Shown: positions 1-7,866 of the stretch, in pieces | Layout of the letters: each line of letters starts with the position of its first letter | Position numbering within the stretch: the first letter of the stretch is position 1 | NCBI GenBank assembly: GCA_965371785.1 | Contig: CBDUZS010000031.1 | Span: forward strand, 1-28,851 | From: CBDUZS01 sp965371785 | GTDB lineage: Bacteria > Fermentibacterota > Fermentibacteria > Fermentibacterales > JCC-6 | Reading direction: 5' to 3' | DNA: 28,851 nt | Position numbers and translations under genes: made by a program | The notes under the pieces: model-generated | Told to the model about the DNA's origin: nothing | The model's database searches: none | The model's input: only the letters and a program-made list of their open reading frames with translations

Positions 1-730
1 AGACAATCGGGAGATGCAGCTTTTTCGGGATAACGTATATGGTGTGCAGAATCCCGTCGATTCTGAGACGAACGTAGGTTCCGTCACGGTGAGGTTCAAG
101 GTGTATATCGCTGGACCGCTCCTCGAATGCGTACTGGAGAAGGTGATTCACCGCGTTGACGACGGGTCTGTCGGTAGGTTCGATACTCCTTGACGTCTCG
201 CTGCTTACGTAGCGTTCCAGGTTGCCGAGATCAATGCCATCTTCCAGCCCCATCTCTTCGGCTGCCGCGACTATAGAGCTGTGCAAACCATAGAACTGCC
301 TGATCACCTTGGCGATTTCAGTGGGTCGGCTGACGTGGAGTCTGATGTTCATCCCGAGCATATGGATGATGTCATCGAAGCAGTGGGTGTCCTCCAGGTT
401 CGAAGTGGCAATGTCGAGAACACCATCTTCGGAATTGAATGCAACGAGATGGTATCTCTGTGCGAATGCTCCTGGAAGCGATGAGGTCACGGTCCTGTAG
501 TCCAGTTCCAGCGGATCCAGAATTTTGTACGGCACGTTGGCAAGTTCGGCAATGAACTGGTAGAGAACCTCTTCTCCTATCAGCCCTTTCGAAACGAGGA
601 GCTTGACCATCGGTTCGCTGCTCTTCTCCGAAAGGCGTTCATACCTCTCATGGCTCCCCTTGCTGAGCAGTCCGGCTTTCTGCAGTCTCTCCGGCAGATC
701 ATGGAGATCGAGTTCTGGAATGGTAGTCAT
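1..730 (-). CDS. PilB/GspE-family pilus or type II secretion ATPase, N-terminal part (runs off left edge)
   Basis: This is the first 243 codons of a secretion/pilus assembly ATPase; the C-terminal motor with Walker boxes lies outside the window. Reading from the ATG at 730, residues about 1-150 look like the N-terminal MshEN/T2SSE_N domain (LLVSKGLIGEEVLYQFIAEL, LANVPYKILDP). They are followed by the family hallmark at the start of the ATPase region, AFEERSSDIHLEP then YVRLRIDGIL. Such hexameric cytoplasmic ATPases power type IV pilus extension or type II secretion. The ATG overlaps the deoA stop (ATGA), so it is translationally coupled to deoA. PilB, GspE and MshE cannot be told apart from this fragment. 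The frame is open to the window edge. Confidence 0.88.
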   Translation of the reverse strand, partial: MTTIPELDLHDLPERLQKAGLLSKGSHERYERLSEKSSEPMVKLLVSKGLIGEEVLYQFIAELANVPYKILDPLELDYRTVTSSLPGAFAQRYHLVAFNSEDGVLDIATSNLEDTHCFDDIIHMLGMNIRLHVSRPTEIAKVIRQFYGLHSSIVAAAEEMGLEDGIDLGNLERYVSSETSRSIEPTDRPVVNAVNHLLQYAFEERSSDIHLEPHRDGTYVRLRIDGILHTIYVIPKKLHLPIV

Positions 731-2016
731 GGTACACCGTATATAAGCGAGTTGCGGGGTGTATCCCATACGAATGCTTTTTCGATCCTCCCCCGGGCGA
801 TTTCACCCGCTTCGAGAGTGTCGGAATGAACCAGTCCGAGAAGCTGTCCGGCAATGAGTTCCGACCCGGACTTCTCACACTGCTCCCAGCCGACAGCCGG
901 GCTTATCCTGTCCTCGATCCTGTACCTTCCTCCCCCGAGCTCCCGGACTGCTTCTCCCAGAACGGCTGCATCGATCCCGGTCCAAAATCCCGTTCTCTTG
1001 CTTCGAATTTCAATCCGTACAGGTGCTTGCGGAGCATTCCCGAACGCGTGAAGATCACCTCCCTGTGCCTCTACCATTCGAGAGAACAGGTCGAATGCCT
1101 TACCGTTATCCAGGTTTTCCGAACACCTTTCAAGGAGAGAGCTGTCCACTTCCACCGGGTCTCCCGACGACAGGGCGACCATCTCGGCTGTCAGTCGGAT
1201 CACCAGCTTTCTTACATCCGAAGGTCCCCTGCCCATGAGTAAATCAATGCTTTCTCGAACCTCGAGTGAGTTGCCGACGGACATACCAAGTGGAATGCTC
1301 ATATCGGTGATCAGGGCTTTAGCGCGCACACCCGATTCTCTGCACACATCGACGAGCATCCGACCCAGCTCGGCAGCCTCTTCAGGAGTTTTCATGAATG
1401 CTCCACTGCCGTACTTGACGTCGAAGACAAGAGAATCCGTGTTCTCAGCGAGCTTCTTGCTGAGGATACTTGCACATATCAGGGGGATTGAAGTCACGGT
1501 GGCCGTAGCATCTCTGAGAGCGTAGAGAACACGATCAGCCGGAGCAAGATCATCCGTCTGGCCACTCATGGCGAATCCAATATCTTCGACCAGATGCTGG
1601 AATACGGGCAGTTCGAGATCGGTGTTCATCCCCGGAATGGAACCCAGCTTGTCGAGTGTTCCTCCCGTGTGGGCAAGGCTCTTTCCGCTTATCATCGGAA
1701 CGTAGAGTCCCATGGAAGCCGCAAGAGGGGCGAGTACCAATGACACCTTGTCTCCGACTCCCCCGGTGCTGTGTTTGTCGGAGAGAGGACTAACGTGTGC
1801 GTCCCAGGAGAGCACACTCCCGCTGTCTCTCATTGCACAGGTGAGAGCAACCGTTTCACCCGGGGACAACCCGCAGAGGTATGCCGCCATCAGCCAGGCG
1901 GAAACCTGGTAGTCGGGCACATCTCCCCGTGCAATTGAGGATGCAAAAGTGTAGAGGTCTTCCCTGGGAATTTCTCTACCGTCACGTTTTGCCGCCAGCA
2001 GGTCAGTGACACGCAT
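727..2016 (-). CDS. deoA: Thymidine / pyrimidine-nucleoside phosphorylase
   Basis: A 429-aa cytoplasmic salvage enzyme that cleaves thymidine (and possibly uridine) with phosphate to give the base and (deoxy)ribose 1-phosphate. The length suits the DeoA/Pdp family. Seen: SDKHSTGGVGDK (phosphate-binding loop), the signature around SGKSLAHTGGTLDKLGSIPG, and the base-binding stretch YALRDATATVTSIPLICASI followed by LSKKLAE. That stretch keeps the Arg, Ser and Lys which contact the pyrimidine in characterised thymidine phosphorylases. VFDVKYGSGAFMKT is also family-typical. SGKSL replaces the commoner SGRGL, a mild change. The gene sits 6 nt after the GYF_2-like gene, and its stop overlaps the start of the PilB/GspE gene. 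DeoA and the broader Pdp cannot be separated with certainty here. Confidence 0.93.
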   Translation of the reverse strand: MRVTDLLAAKRDGREIPREDLYTFASSIARGDVPDYQVSAWLMAAYLCGLSPGETVALTCAMRDSGSVLSWDAHVSPLSDKHSTGGVGDKVSLVLAPLAASMGLYVPMISGKSLAHTGGTLDKLGSIPGMNTDLELPVFQHLVEDIGFAMSGQTDDLAPADRVLYALRDATATVTSIPLICASILSKKLAENTDSLVFDVKYGSGAFMKTPEEAAELGRMLVDVCRESGVRAKALITDMSIPLGMSVGNSLEVRESIDLLMGRGPSDVRKLVIRLTAEMVALSSGDPVEVDSSLLERCSENLDNGKAFDLFSRMVEAQGGDLHAFGNAPQAPVRIEIRSKRTGFWTGIDAAVLGEAVRELGGGRYRIEDRISPAVGWEQCEKSGSELIAGQLLGLVHSDTLEAGEIARGRIEKAFVWDTPRNSLIYGVP

Positions 2017-2022
2017 ATATCG

Positions 2023-3009
2023 TTACTGGAAAAGTCCAAATGGTTTGAAGTAGATGCATGCGGCGGCAACGAGCAGAATGACACAAACCCAGACCCACCA
2101 GAGTGATTTCCGTTTTCGCAGATTGAGAATTTCTATCATCTTGGCGACTGAACAGGCTCCATCGGGAAGATCCGGATGTCTGACCTCGTCGAAGGTGTGG
2201 ACCTTTTTCCTGTCCAGATAAACGAAAATTTCCGATGGCTCGCTGATCTCGTATTCTCCTGCAAGAGTAGCGATGACAAATGGCTCACCCTTGAATTCGG
2301 AGCCGTCCGCTCCCGAATCGTCGCCCTGCGAAGCTCCGTGCAGCCGACCCTTCCCGGATGCAGATTCTCGTTTCAGCCGGTCAAGATCGGACTCGGCCTC
2401 ATCTCCGGTTTGACCTTCCTCGTCTATCTGCTCTCCGTGAGCGCCGGCAGGCCACAGTTCAAGCTCGAAGAGACCGCATTCGCTGACGGGTTCCCATGAA
2501 CCGCCATCGAGGGAGATTTCCGCATCGAGAGGTACTCTCGAGTTCCTTATCCATTCCCGGATACTGTCCAGGTCACCGGGAAGGTAGTTTCTGCCATCGA
2601 CCCGGAGCCTCGGCGGCTCCTCCCCCGGTTCGAACACCACGGGGTCTCTGAGGAAGGGGGCAAGACCGGGCAAGCCGCTTGCGAGCACTCCCCCCGGCGG
2701 TGTTCGGGGACCTTCTATGACAGCATCCGTCGAAATTCTGCCCTCTCTGGTCCACTCGACCACGGTTTCGAAGTCCGGGGCAGTGTATTCTTTTTCGCCA
2801 GTTCTAACCGTCCACCAGCTTGCGGGATCCAGGATGGCAGCGAGTTCGCTGTTCTCGGAGACAGGGATCCATTGATCTTCTCCCGCTTTTCTGAAGCTGT
2901 CGTCACCGTTGATGCGCCTCTCTCTGGCCCATCTGAGCACAACCTCCATGCTGACGGCCCGATGCACCTTACCGTTGTGCATCACTTCATACGTGCCGCT
3001 CTCGGACAT
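2023..3009 (-). CDS. Triple GYF_2/DUF4339-like repeat protein with a C-terminal membrane anchor
   Basis: A 328-aa protein of unknown function. Three units of about 55-60 residues follow each other (about 3-58, 64-120 and 130-185). Each begins with a short strand pair (YEVMHNGKVHRA, WTVRTGEKEYTA, LRVDGRNYLPG) and continues with a helix such as MEVVLRWARERRI, TVVEWTREGRI or SIREWIRNSRV. This resembles GYF_2/DUF4339 modules. A charged, low-complexity linker (about 190-235) leads to a fourth small segment, and residues about 301-322 form one hydrophobic helix (LWWVWVCVILLVAAACIYF) close to the C-terminus. With no N-terminal signal it is probably tail-anchored with the repeats in the cytoplasm. 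The ATG is preceded by GGGGG at 6 nt. It is first after the strongest promoter in the window. Confidence 0.75.
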   Translation of the reverse strand: MSESGTYEVMHNGKVHRAVSMEVVLRWARERRINGDDSFRKAGEDQWIPVSENSELAAILDPASWWTVRTGEKEYTAPDFETVVEWTREGRISTDAVIEGPRTPPGGVLASGLPGLAPFLRDPVVFEPGEEPPRLRVDGRNYLPGDLDSIREWIRNSRVPLDAEISLDGGSWEPVSECGLFELELWPAGAHGEQIDEEGQTGDEAESDLDRLKRESASGKGRLHGASQGDDSGADGSEFKGEPFVIATLAGEYEISEPSEIFVYLDRKKVHTFDEVRHPDLPDGACSVAKMIEILNLRKRKSLWWVWVCVILLVAAACIYFKPFGLFQ

Positions 3010-3023
3010 TCATGACCCCCTAG

Positions 3024-3039
3024 GTACAGATCGGTGTAC
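3024..3039. repeat. Short inverted repeat in the 5' leader
   Basis: GTACA, a 6-nt spacer, then TGTAC, sitting between the predicted start point and the ribosome-binding site of the GYF_2-like gene. It could be a second operator half or a weak RNA hairpin; 5-bp arms can arise by chance. Confidence 0.25.
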
Positions 3040-3075
3040 TCTAACCCGTAAAATTCATCAGCATTCTACTGCAGC

Positions 3076-3093
3076 TACGCATGAACATGCGTA
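3076..3093. promoter_or_regulatory. 18-bp perfect palindrome overlapping the -10, candidate operator
   Basis: TACGCATG (3076-3083), AA, then CATGCGTA (3086-3093) form perfect 8-bp arms. The element covers most of the -10 and the predicted start point (about -12 to +8), the usual place for a repressor site. No regulator gene is adjacent, so the protein that would bind is unknown. Confidence 0.5.
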
Positions 3094-3118
3094 TACACCA
3101 GTCCGGTTAAAGTGTCAA
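3090..3118 (-). promoter_or_regulatory. Sigma70-like promoter for the GYF_2-like/deoA/pilB-like operon
   Basis: On the minus strand the -35 TTGACA (3118-3113) is a perfect match and lies exactly 17 nt from the -10 TATACG (3095-3090, 4 of 6). Transcription should begin near 3083, giving a leader of about 70 nt. This is the best promoter match I found in the window, located just after the GT51 gene stop. Confidence 0.7.
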
Positions 3119-3122
3119 CATT

Positions 3123-5084
3123 TTATACGTCCGAGTCAAGGCGGAAAACAAGTGTCTCCGAAAGCCCTTCGCTTGTCTGCTCCGAATCCAGCCAGCCCCT
3201 GTCAGAGGAAATGATAATCAGCCTATCCAGATAGGCATTCCAGTACTCCGGGAGATAACCGCTTTCAGCGAACCTGTGGTACAATCTGGGACCTCGAAGG
3301 ATGGAGACGAGGAATGCAACCTCTCTTGTCGAGAGATCGTGCGCATCAACCGCGAAGTAGTAATGAGCCGCCTCCTGCAGACCGAAGACGTCAGGACCGA
3401 GTTCGACGATGTTCGCGTAAAGCTCCAGAATCCTGTTCTTCGTGAGATACTGCTCCAGGCGCCAGGTGAGGAACACCTCCTGGATCTTTCTGGCGAAGGT
3501 CTTCTCACGACCCAGAAACAGGTTCTTTGCCAGCTGCATCGTTATCGTCGACCCGCCCCTTGCAAGACGACCCTCCTCCATATCCGTCCTGATGGAATTA
3601 CGTATATGGTAAATACTGAAACCGCTGTGCCTTCTGAATGACGCATCCTCAGCGCAGCAGACCAGAGGTTCGAATGAGTCAGGAAGTGAGTCGAATGGCA
3701 GAAAATCGGAGTTGGACAGAGTATCGAGCCCGATCAGGCGCGAATTGCCCCAGCTGTCCCTCATGAAACATGTTGCGCCGATGTTTCTGAGCTGTCCGAA
3801 TCTCACAGGACTAGATTCCACCTCCAGCCTTGACGCATCGACCTCAATCCTCACATCAGAGCTATCAGGAAACGACCAGTTCAGGAAGAGCTCTACCTCG
3901 AAATCAAGTTCTCCATCGAGGGACAGTCCGTTCAGACATCCCAGAAGCGGTTCGGGCACTGAGGAACAGATCACACTACCTCTCAGAGAATGGTTCCAGA
4001 CGAGGAGTGTCAGGTTCTTTCTCTCACCCCAGCTGCCATCGAGGGTGAATCCGGCGTCTGCCATCCCGAGTGCGACGGTTCCGGAGTCGATATGAAGTGA
4101 CAGCGCAGAAGGCAGGTATGCTCCGTTACAGGAGATGGAAGCAGCCAGGTCGATTGTATCGCGTGCTATTACCGGGCTGTACAACCGCATACTGTCGAAC
4201 AGCACATCAAGTTCAAACAGAATACTGTCAGAACCAGAGATACTTGCAATCAGCAATCCGGAGGGTCTGGACTGGATGAATACGGATGGAAAGAGGCTGT
4301 CGAGCCTGGCTTCCACCAGCTGCTCCATCCGTGCCAGATCGACGTACAGGTCAGCCATCACTTCCCCGTCCATACTCGTGTAACTGAAGGGAATATCGAC
4401 AGTCGAGCAGTCAATCGAAGTGAGCACTCCATCAACATCGAACAGAGTTGATGAGGCAACACCGCTAAGTTCACCGCTGACCGTATGTCCGGATAGCCTT
4501 TCCGGCACGGCAATCGTACCCGGTGGAGGAAACAGACAGTCCAGAAACCTTATCGAAAGACTGTCAGGTCCTTCCCTGAAGCTCAGAGCCAGCGAGGCTG
4601 TTCCCCAGCTTCCATAGATCCATCCATCGAAGGTCTCACCTGTTCCCAGGCCGCTCAGATAACCGGAAACTACACCAATTGTGTTCTGGCCTCTCAGTAC
4701 CTCGATTCCCATGATACGGGCAGGTGGGAAATGTCTGCTGCTGCCGGCTTCGCCGTTCCCCCCATCGGACAGAAAGAGGTCGGCTTCGAGTTCGGACCGG
4801 CCCACGAGAACGCTGTCCAGAACGGGATTGAATGGGTTACCGTGCCAGAAGATGAAAACTTCTCCAGCATGGAACCCGTTGGCAGGGAGGTTTACGTTAC
4901 CAAGCATGATGATCCCGGGGCCGAAATCTACCTTGCCGACACTGGCGGCGGGATCGTATTCGGAGAGCAGAGCGCTGATCTGCAGCCTGACTGCAAATCC
5001 AGATGCGACAAGACAGAGAGGCAGGACCAGAGCAATCCCTGCAACAACGAGAAGACGCCGAAGCCGATTCCTCGACGAGAGCAC
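3123..5084 (-). CDS. Membrane-anchored monofunctional peptidoglycan glycosyltransferase (GT51) with a large AsmA-like N-terminal region
   Basis: 653 aa. An N-terminal arginine-rich stretch and one membrane helix (about 10-31) are followed by about 430 residues of beta-rich sequence resembling AsmA/DUF-type envelope proteins, and then a GT51 domain (about 470-640). GT51 motifs seen: EDASFRRHSGF (catalytic Glu479), GGSTITMQLAKNLFL, RKIQEVFLTWRLE (second Glu536) and KNRILELYANIVELG. The enzyme should polymerise lipid II into glycan strands outside the inner membrane. No transpeptidase domain follows, so it does not cross-link. GGSTITMQ has Met where most families have Gln, as also seen in PbpC. 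It starts with GTG immediately after the pyrF stop (TGAGTG), so it is the last gene of the pyrimidine operon. It is much longer than MtgA (about 240 aa). The AsmA-like call is tentative. Confidence 0.85.
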   Translation of the reverse strand: MLSSRNRLRRLLVVAGIALVLPLCLVASGFAVRLQISALLSEYDPAASVGKVDFGPGIIMLGNVNLPANGFHAGEVFIFWHGNPFNPVLDSVLVGRSELEADLFLSDGGNGEAGSSRHFPPARIMGIEVLRGQNTIGVVSGYLSGLGTGETFDGWIYGSWGTASLALSFREGPDSLSIRFLDCLFPPPGTIAVPERLSGHTVSGELSGVASSTLFDVDGVLTSIDCSTVDIPFSYTSMDGEVMADLYVDLARMEQLVEARLDSLFPSVFIQSRPSGLLIASISGSDSILFELDVLFDSMRLYSPVIARDTIDLAASISCNGAYLPSALSLHIDSGTVALGMADAGFTLDGSWGERKNLTLLVWNHSLRGSVICSSVPEPLLGCLNGLSLDGELDFEVELFLNWSFPDSSDVRIEVDASRLEVESSPVRFGQLRNIGATCFMRDSWGNSRLIGLDTLSNSDFLPFDSLPDSFEPLVCCAEDASFRRHSGFSIYHIRNSIRTDMEEGRLARGGSTITMQLAKNLFLGREKTFARKIQEVFLTWRLEQYLTKNRILELYANIVELGPDVFGLQEAAHYYFAVDAHDLSTREVAFLVSILRGPRLYHRFAESGYLPEYWNAYLDRLIIISSDRGWLDSEQTSEGLSETLVFRLDSDV

Positions 5085-5789
5085 TCAGTTCACCGTCGAA
5101 AGAGCCTGGTCTATTTCCCCGAGGATGGAGAGTGCGGATGAGCGTGGATCTTCGGCCCCCGTGATGGGTCTTCCTACTACGAGGGCGGAGGCACCGCTCC
5201 TGATCGCTTCCGAAGGTGTCATCACTCTCTTCTGATCACCTGCGGCAGAACCGGCCGGTCTGATGCCCGGAGTCACTATCAGGAAGTCATCATCCGTGCA
5301 AGAGCGAACGGCAGATGCCTCTTTCGGTGAGCAGACCACGCCGTCGAGACCTGATTCTCGAGCCGCAAGGGCCAACCTGGCAACCAGCTCAAGGGGTGAA
5401 TCTGGAGTACCCAGGAGCTCGAGATCCTCGGAGTCGAGACTTGTGAGAATGGTAACGGCGATAATTTTTGTGGAGCCGGTACGAGCGTCTGCAGCCGCTC
5501 TCATCATGGAAATTCCGCCCGATGCATGGATGTTGAGTACCTCCGGCTGCCACCTGCATGCGGCTCTTACCGCTCCGGCAACCGTAAACGGGATATCGTG
5601 AAACTTGAGATCCAGGAAGACGGGGAAACCGGCGGATCTCAATTCATCGAGGAGGGCCGGCCCACGTTTTACAAAGAGCTCCAACCCTATCTTGACTCCC
5701 AGCGGAAGCCCGGCAAGCGGTTCGAGCAAACCGTCAGTATCCTCTGCAAATTCGCTTGTCAACGCAACATACAGTCTTGTTTCACTCAC
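5085..5789 (-). CDS. pyrF: Orotidine 5'-phosphate decarboxylase
   Basis: A 234-aa TIM-barrel enzyme of the last step of UMP synthesis, OMP to UMP plus CO2. The catalytic charged array is intact: Asp60, Lys62 and Asp65 in FLDLKFHDIPFTV. The C-terminal phosphate-binding part VVGRPITGAEDP and the substrate-loop region VVTPGIRP-type motif (IVTPGIRPAG) are present. Length is normal for the short bacterial form. It starts with GTG (5789) that overlaps the rlpA stop (GTGA), and its own stop directly abuts the GTG of the GT51 gene, so all three are probably coupled. Confidence 0.96.
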   Translation of the reverse strand: MSETRLYVALTSEFAEDTDGLLEPLAGLPLGVKIGLELFVKRGPALLDELRSAGFPVFLDLKFHDIPFTVAGAVRAACRWQPEVLNIHASGGISMMRAAADARTGSTKIIAVTILTSLDSEDLELLGTPDSPLELVARLALAARESGLDGVVCSPKEASAVRSCTDDDFLIVTPGIRPAGSAAGDQKRVMTPSEAIRSGASALVVGRPITGAEDPRSSALSILGEIDQALSTVN

Positions 5790-6196
5790 TCAATCACCTC
5801 TATCAGTACGTTTGCGGTTCCGGACTCGATCATGTCAAGTGATCTGGCCGCGCCCTTCGACAGGTCGATTATCCTGCCGGAGATGTACGGTCCCCGGTCG
5901 TTCACTCTGACGGTTACATCTCTGTCATTGTCCAGATTGGTTACCTGAAGCATGGTCCCAAAGGGAAGAGTCCTGTGAGCACACGTCATCGCATTCATAT
6001 CGAAAGTCTCGCCATTGGCAGTCGTCCTCCCGTGGAAAGCCTCCGCGTAGAACGAGGCCACACCTCTCTGCGCGAAGCCGAGTACAACGAGTTCTGTGGT
6101 TCTGCCAGGCACGTAGAGATAGACCGGTCTGGAGACGAGCCCGCATGAACACAGCACCAGCAGCGCCGCGAGATGAACGAGCGGTGTGCTCTTCAC
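5786..6196 (-). CDS. rlpA: RlpA-like septal lytic transglycosylase lipoprotein
   Basis: 136 aa. A lipoprotein signal ends at the lipobox LCSC (Cys18), followed by a double-psi beta-barrel. Family residues are kept: GVASFYAEAFHGRTTANGE (Glu of TANGE), NAMTCAHRTLPFGT (His) and VTVRVNDRGPY (Asp). In characterised RlpA this fold cleaves glycan strands lacking stem peptides at the septum. There is no C-terminal SPOR domain, so septal targeting through denuded glycan is not evident. It starts with GTG 5 nt after the pyrD stop; GAGGAGG overlaps the pyrD end. It lies between pyrD and pyrF and two genes before the GT51 gene. Confidence 0.9.
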   Translation of the reverse strand: MKSTPLVHLAALLVLCSCGLVSRPVYLYVPGRTTELVVLGFAQRGVASFYAEAFHGRTTANGETFDMNAMTCAHRTLPFGTMLQVTNLDNDRDVTVRVNDRGPYISGRIIDLSKGAARSLDMIESGTANVLIEVIE

Positions 6197-6201
6197 GACC
6201 T

Positions 6202-7098
6202 TCAGGATTCCTCCTCGTTGAGCAGAGTTCTGATACCCGAGACAAGCTCCCTGCCCGCTCGGGGATTTCTGAGCAGAAGTGTTCCAACCTCGACCATTGC
6301 GGCACCAGCCGCCAGCAGTTCCAGAACATCCTCTGCTCTCGATACACCACCCGATGCAAGGACGGGAATATCCACGGCTCCAGACACCTGATGCACTCTG
6401 GCAACTACGAGGGGGAGCAGCGCAGGGGAAGTATAGCCCCCCATCTTGCGGCTGACTGCCGTCTTACCTGTTCTCCAGTCTATCTGCATTCCCAGAAATG
6501 TGTTACAGACCGTGACCGCATCTGCACCTCCTTCGGCTGCAGCCATGGCCGACTTGACCATATCACCTCCGTTGGGAGTGAGCTTCATACTGAAGGGTTT
6601 CGTGGTCACCGATCTTACGTTCTCGGCTATCCATGCAACCGTGTCGGGGCAAATTCCGAATGCAATACCTCCAGCGGACACGTTCGGGCAGGAGACATTG
6701 ATCTCGTATCCAAAAGGCAGGGGAGATTCTTCCAGCTTCCTGACGACGACGGCGAAATCTTCCCTGGAAGAGGCAGCAACGTTGACGATAAGTGCACACG
6801 GAAGCTCTGCAATCTCCGGAAGAATTCTGTTCACAACGTCATCGACTCCCGGGTTGGCCAGTCCTATCGAATTAATGAGGCCAAACCTCGTTTCGGCAAT
6901 GCGGGGCGGGAGATTCCCCTCTCTCGGGTTCAGACTTGTTGCCTTGGTTATCAGAGCCGCCACACCGTCCAGTCCGTCGATCTCCATCAGTTCCTTACCG
7001 AATCCAGCGGTTCCGGATGCAAGGATTATCGGACTATCGAAACGCCTGCCCCAGAATTCACGCTTCATGCTCAGACTCGGAACGTGTTCGTTCATCAT
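6202..7098 (-). CDS. pyrD: Dihydroorotate dehydrogenase, class 1B catalytic subunit
   Basis: 298 aa. It oxidises dihydroorotate to orotate with FMN. Seen: ILASGTAGFG, GLINSIGLANPG and YEINVSCPNVSAGG; the Cys137 of VSCPN is the class 1 active-site base, where membrane class 2 enzymes have Ser. Phosphate/FMN-binding parts SGGVSRAEDVLELLAAGA and VEVGT follow. The adjacent pyrK makes it class 1B, using NAD+ as acceptor. An upstream extension of the frame to 7323 is a shadow of pyrK. I start at the ATG at 7098, which overlaps the pyrK stop (ATGATGA); the next ATG at 7095 is equally possible. Confidence 0.96.
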   Translation of the reverse strand: MMNEHVPSLSMKREFWGRRFDSPIILASGTAGFGKELMEIDGLDGVAALITKATSLNPREGNLPPRIAETRFGLINSIGLANPGVDDVVNRILPEIAELPCALIVNVAASSREDFAVVVRKLEESPLPFGYEINVSCPNVSAGGIAFGICPDTVAWIAENVRSVTTKPFSMKLTPNGGDMVKSAMAAAEGGADAVTVCNTFLGMQIDWRTGKTAVSRKMGGYTSPALLPLVVARVHQVSGAVDIPVLASGGVSRAEDVLELLAAGAAMVEVGTLLLRNPRAGRELVSGIRTLLNEEES

Positions 7099-7862
7099 CC
7101 CTGGATCACCTCGATCCATCTCTTCCAGTCGATGTCGTTGCCCATGAACACGGGACCATCCGTACAGCACTTCAGATAGCCGCCTCCTGCAGCGGGAATG
7201 ACGCAGCCTTCGCATACGCCCCAGCCGCAACCCATGTTGCTCTCCGTCGATACCTGCACCCTGGAGCTGTGTGACGACGGAATCGACCTGAACACGGCAT
7301 CCATCATGGGAAGGGGTCCGCATACTGCAACGTTCGAGATGTCGTTCCAGGGCACACTTCTCAGCAGGTCGGTCACGAGACCCTTCCCTCCCAGTGAGCC
7401 ATCCTCGGTTATTACTCGAACGTCTCCATTGCCGACCGGCAGCACTCTCTCTCCGGAAACAGCACCAATGCAGGTAACGGCAACGTCTACGTTACAGCAA
7501 AGGAAGGGAAATCCTGCGGCACCCATTCCACCTCCGACGAGAAGCCATTTTCCAGGATCAGGTCTGTACCCGTTTCCAAGAGGACCGAGGACTCCCAGGT
7601 GATCGCCCTCCCTTGACTCGGACATTATCCGTGTACCACGACCGACGACATCGAATACTATTTCGAATCGTCCCTTCTCCGGAGAACAGCGATTGAATGT
7701 GAATGGTCTTCTCGTAACCGGAAAAGGACCGTCATCGGTTTCGAGCTGAACGAACTGTCCGGGCAATGCGTCCCGGGAGATCTCTGGAGAATGGAGCAGA
7801 AACCTGAAAACGCCCGGCAGTATCTCTTCCCTCTCCAGGAGGACGGCTTTGATGTTATTCAT
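7095..7862 (-). CDS. pyrK: Dihydroorotate dehydrogenase electron-transfer subunit (FAD, [2Fe-2S])
   Basis: 255 aa. It passes electrons from PyrD FMN through a [2Fe-2S] cluster and FAD to NAD+. Seen: the FAD-binding TRRPFTFNR, the glycine-rich LLVGGGMGAAGFPFL, and the cluster motif CGWGVCEGC ... CC with Cys212, Cys217, Cys220 and Cys232 (C-x4-C-x2-C-x11-C). The frame extends to 7937, but that would overlap the lipoprotein gene by 71 nt. ATG 7862 follows its stop closely, has AAGGA about 10 nt upstream and gives a family-like length and N-terminus (MNNIKAVLLE). The stop overlaps the pyrD start. Confidence 0.95.
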   Translation of the reverse strand: MNNIKAVLLEREEILPGVFRFLLHSPEISRDALPGQFVQLETDDGPFPVTRRPFTFNRCSPEKGRFEIVFDVVGRGTRIMSESREGDHLGVLGPLGNGYRPDPGKWLLVGGGMGAAGFPFLCCNVDVAVTCIGAVSGERVLPVGNGDVRVITEDGSLGGKGLVTDLLRSVPWNDISNVAVCGPLPMMDAVFRSIPSSHSSRVQVSTESNMGCGWGVCEGCVIPAAGGGYLKCCTDGPVFMGNDIDWKRWIEVIQG

Positions 7863-7866
7863 CACC

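Noticed and set aside
6145..7179. Long plus-strand open frame of 344 codons
   Set aside because: Antisense to pyrD and the end of pyrK; cysteine-rich mixed composition and no motif, a typical shadow of codon bias.
7099..7323. Upstream extension of the pyrD frame
   Set aside because: It would overlap the [2Fe-2S] coding part of pyrK and adds no family sequence; the ATG overlapping the pyrK stop gives a normal length.
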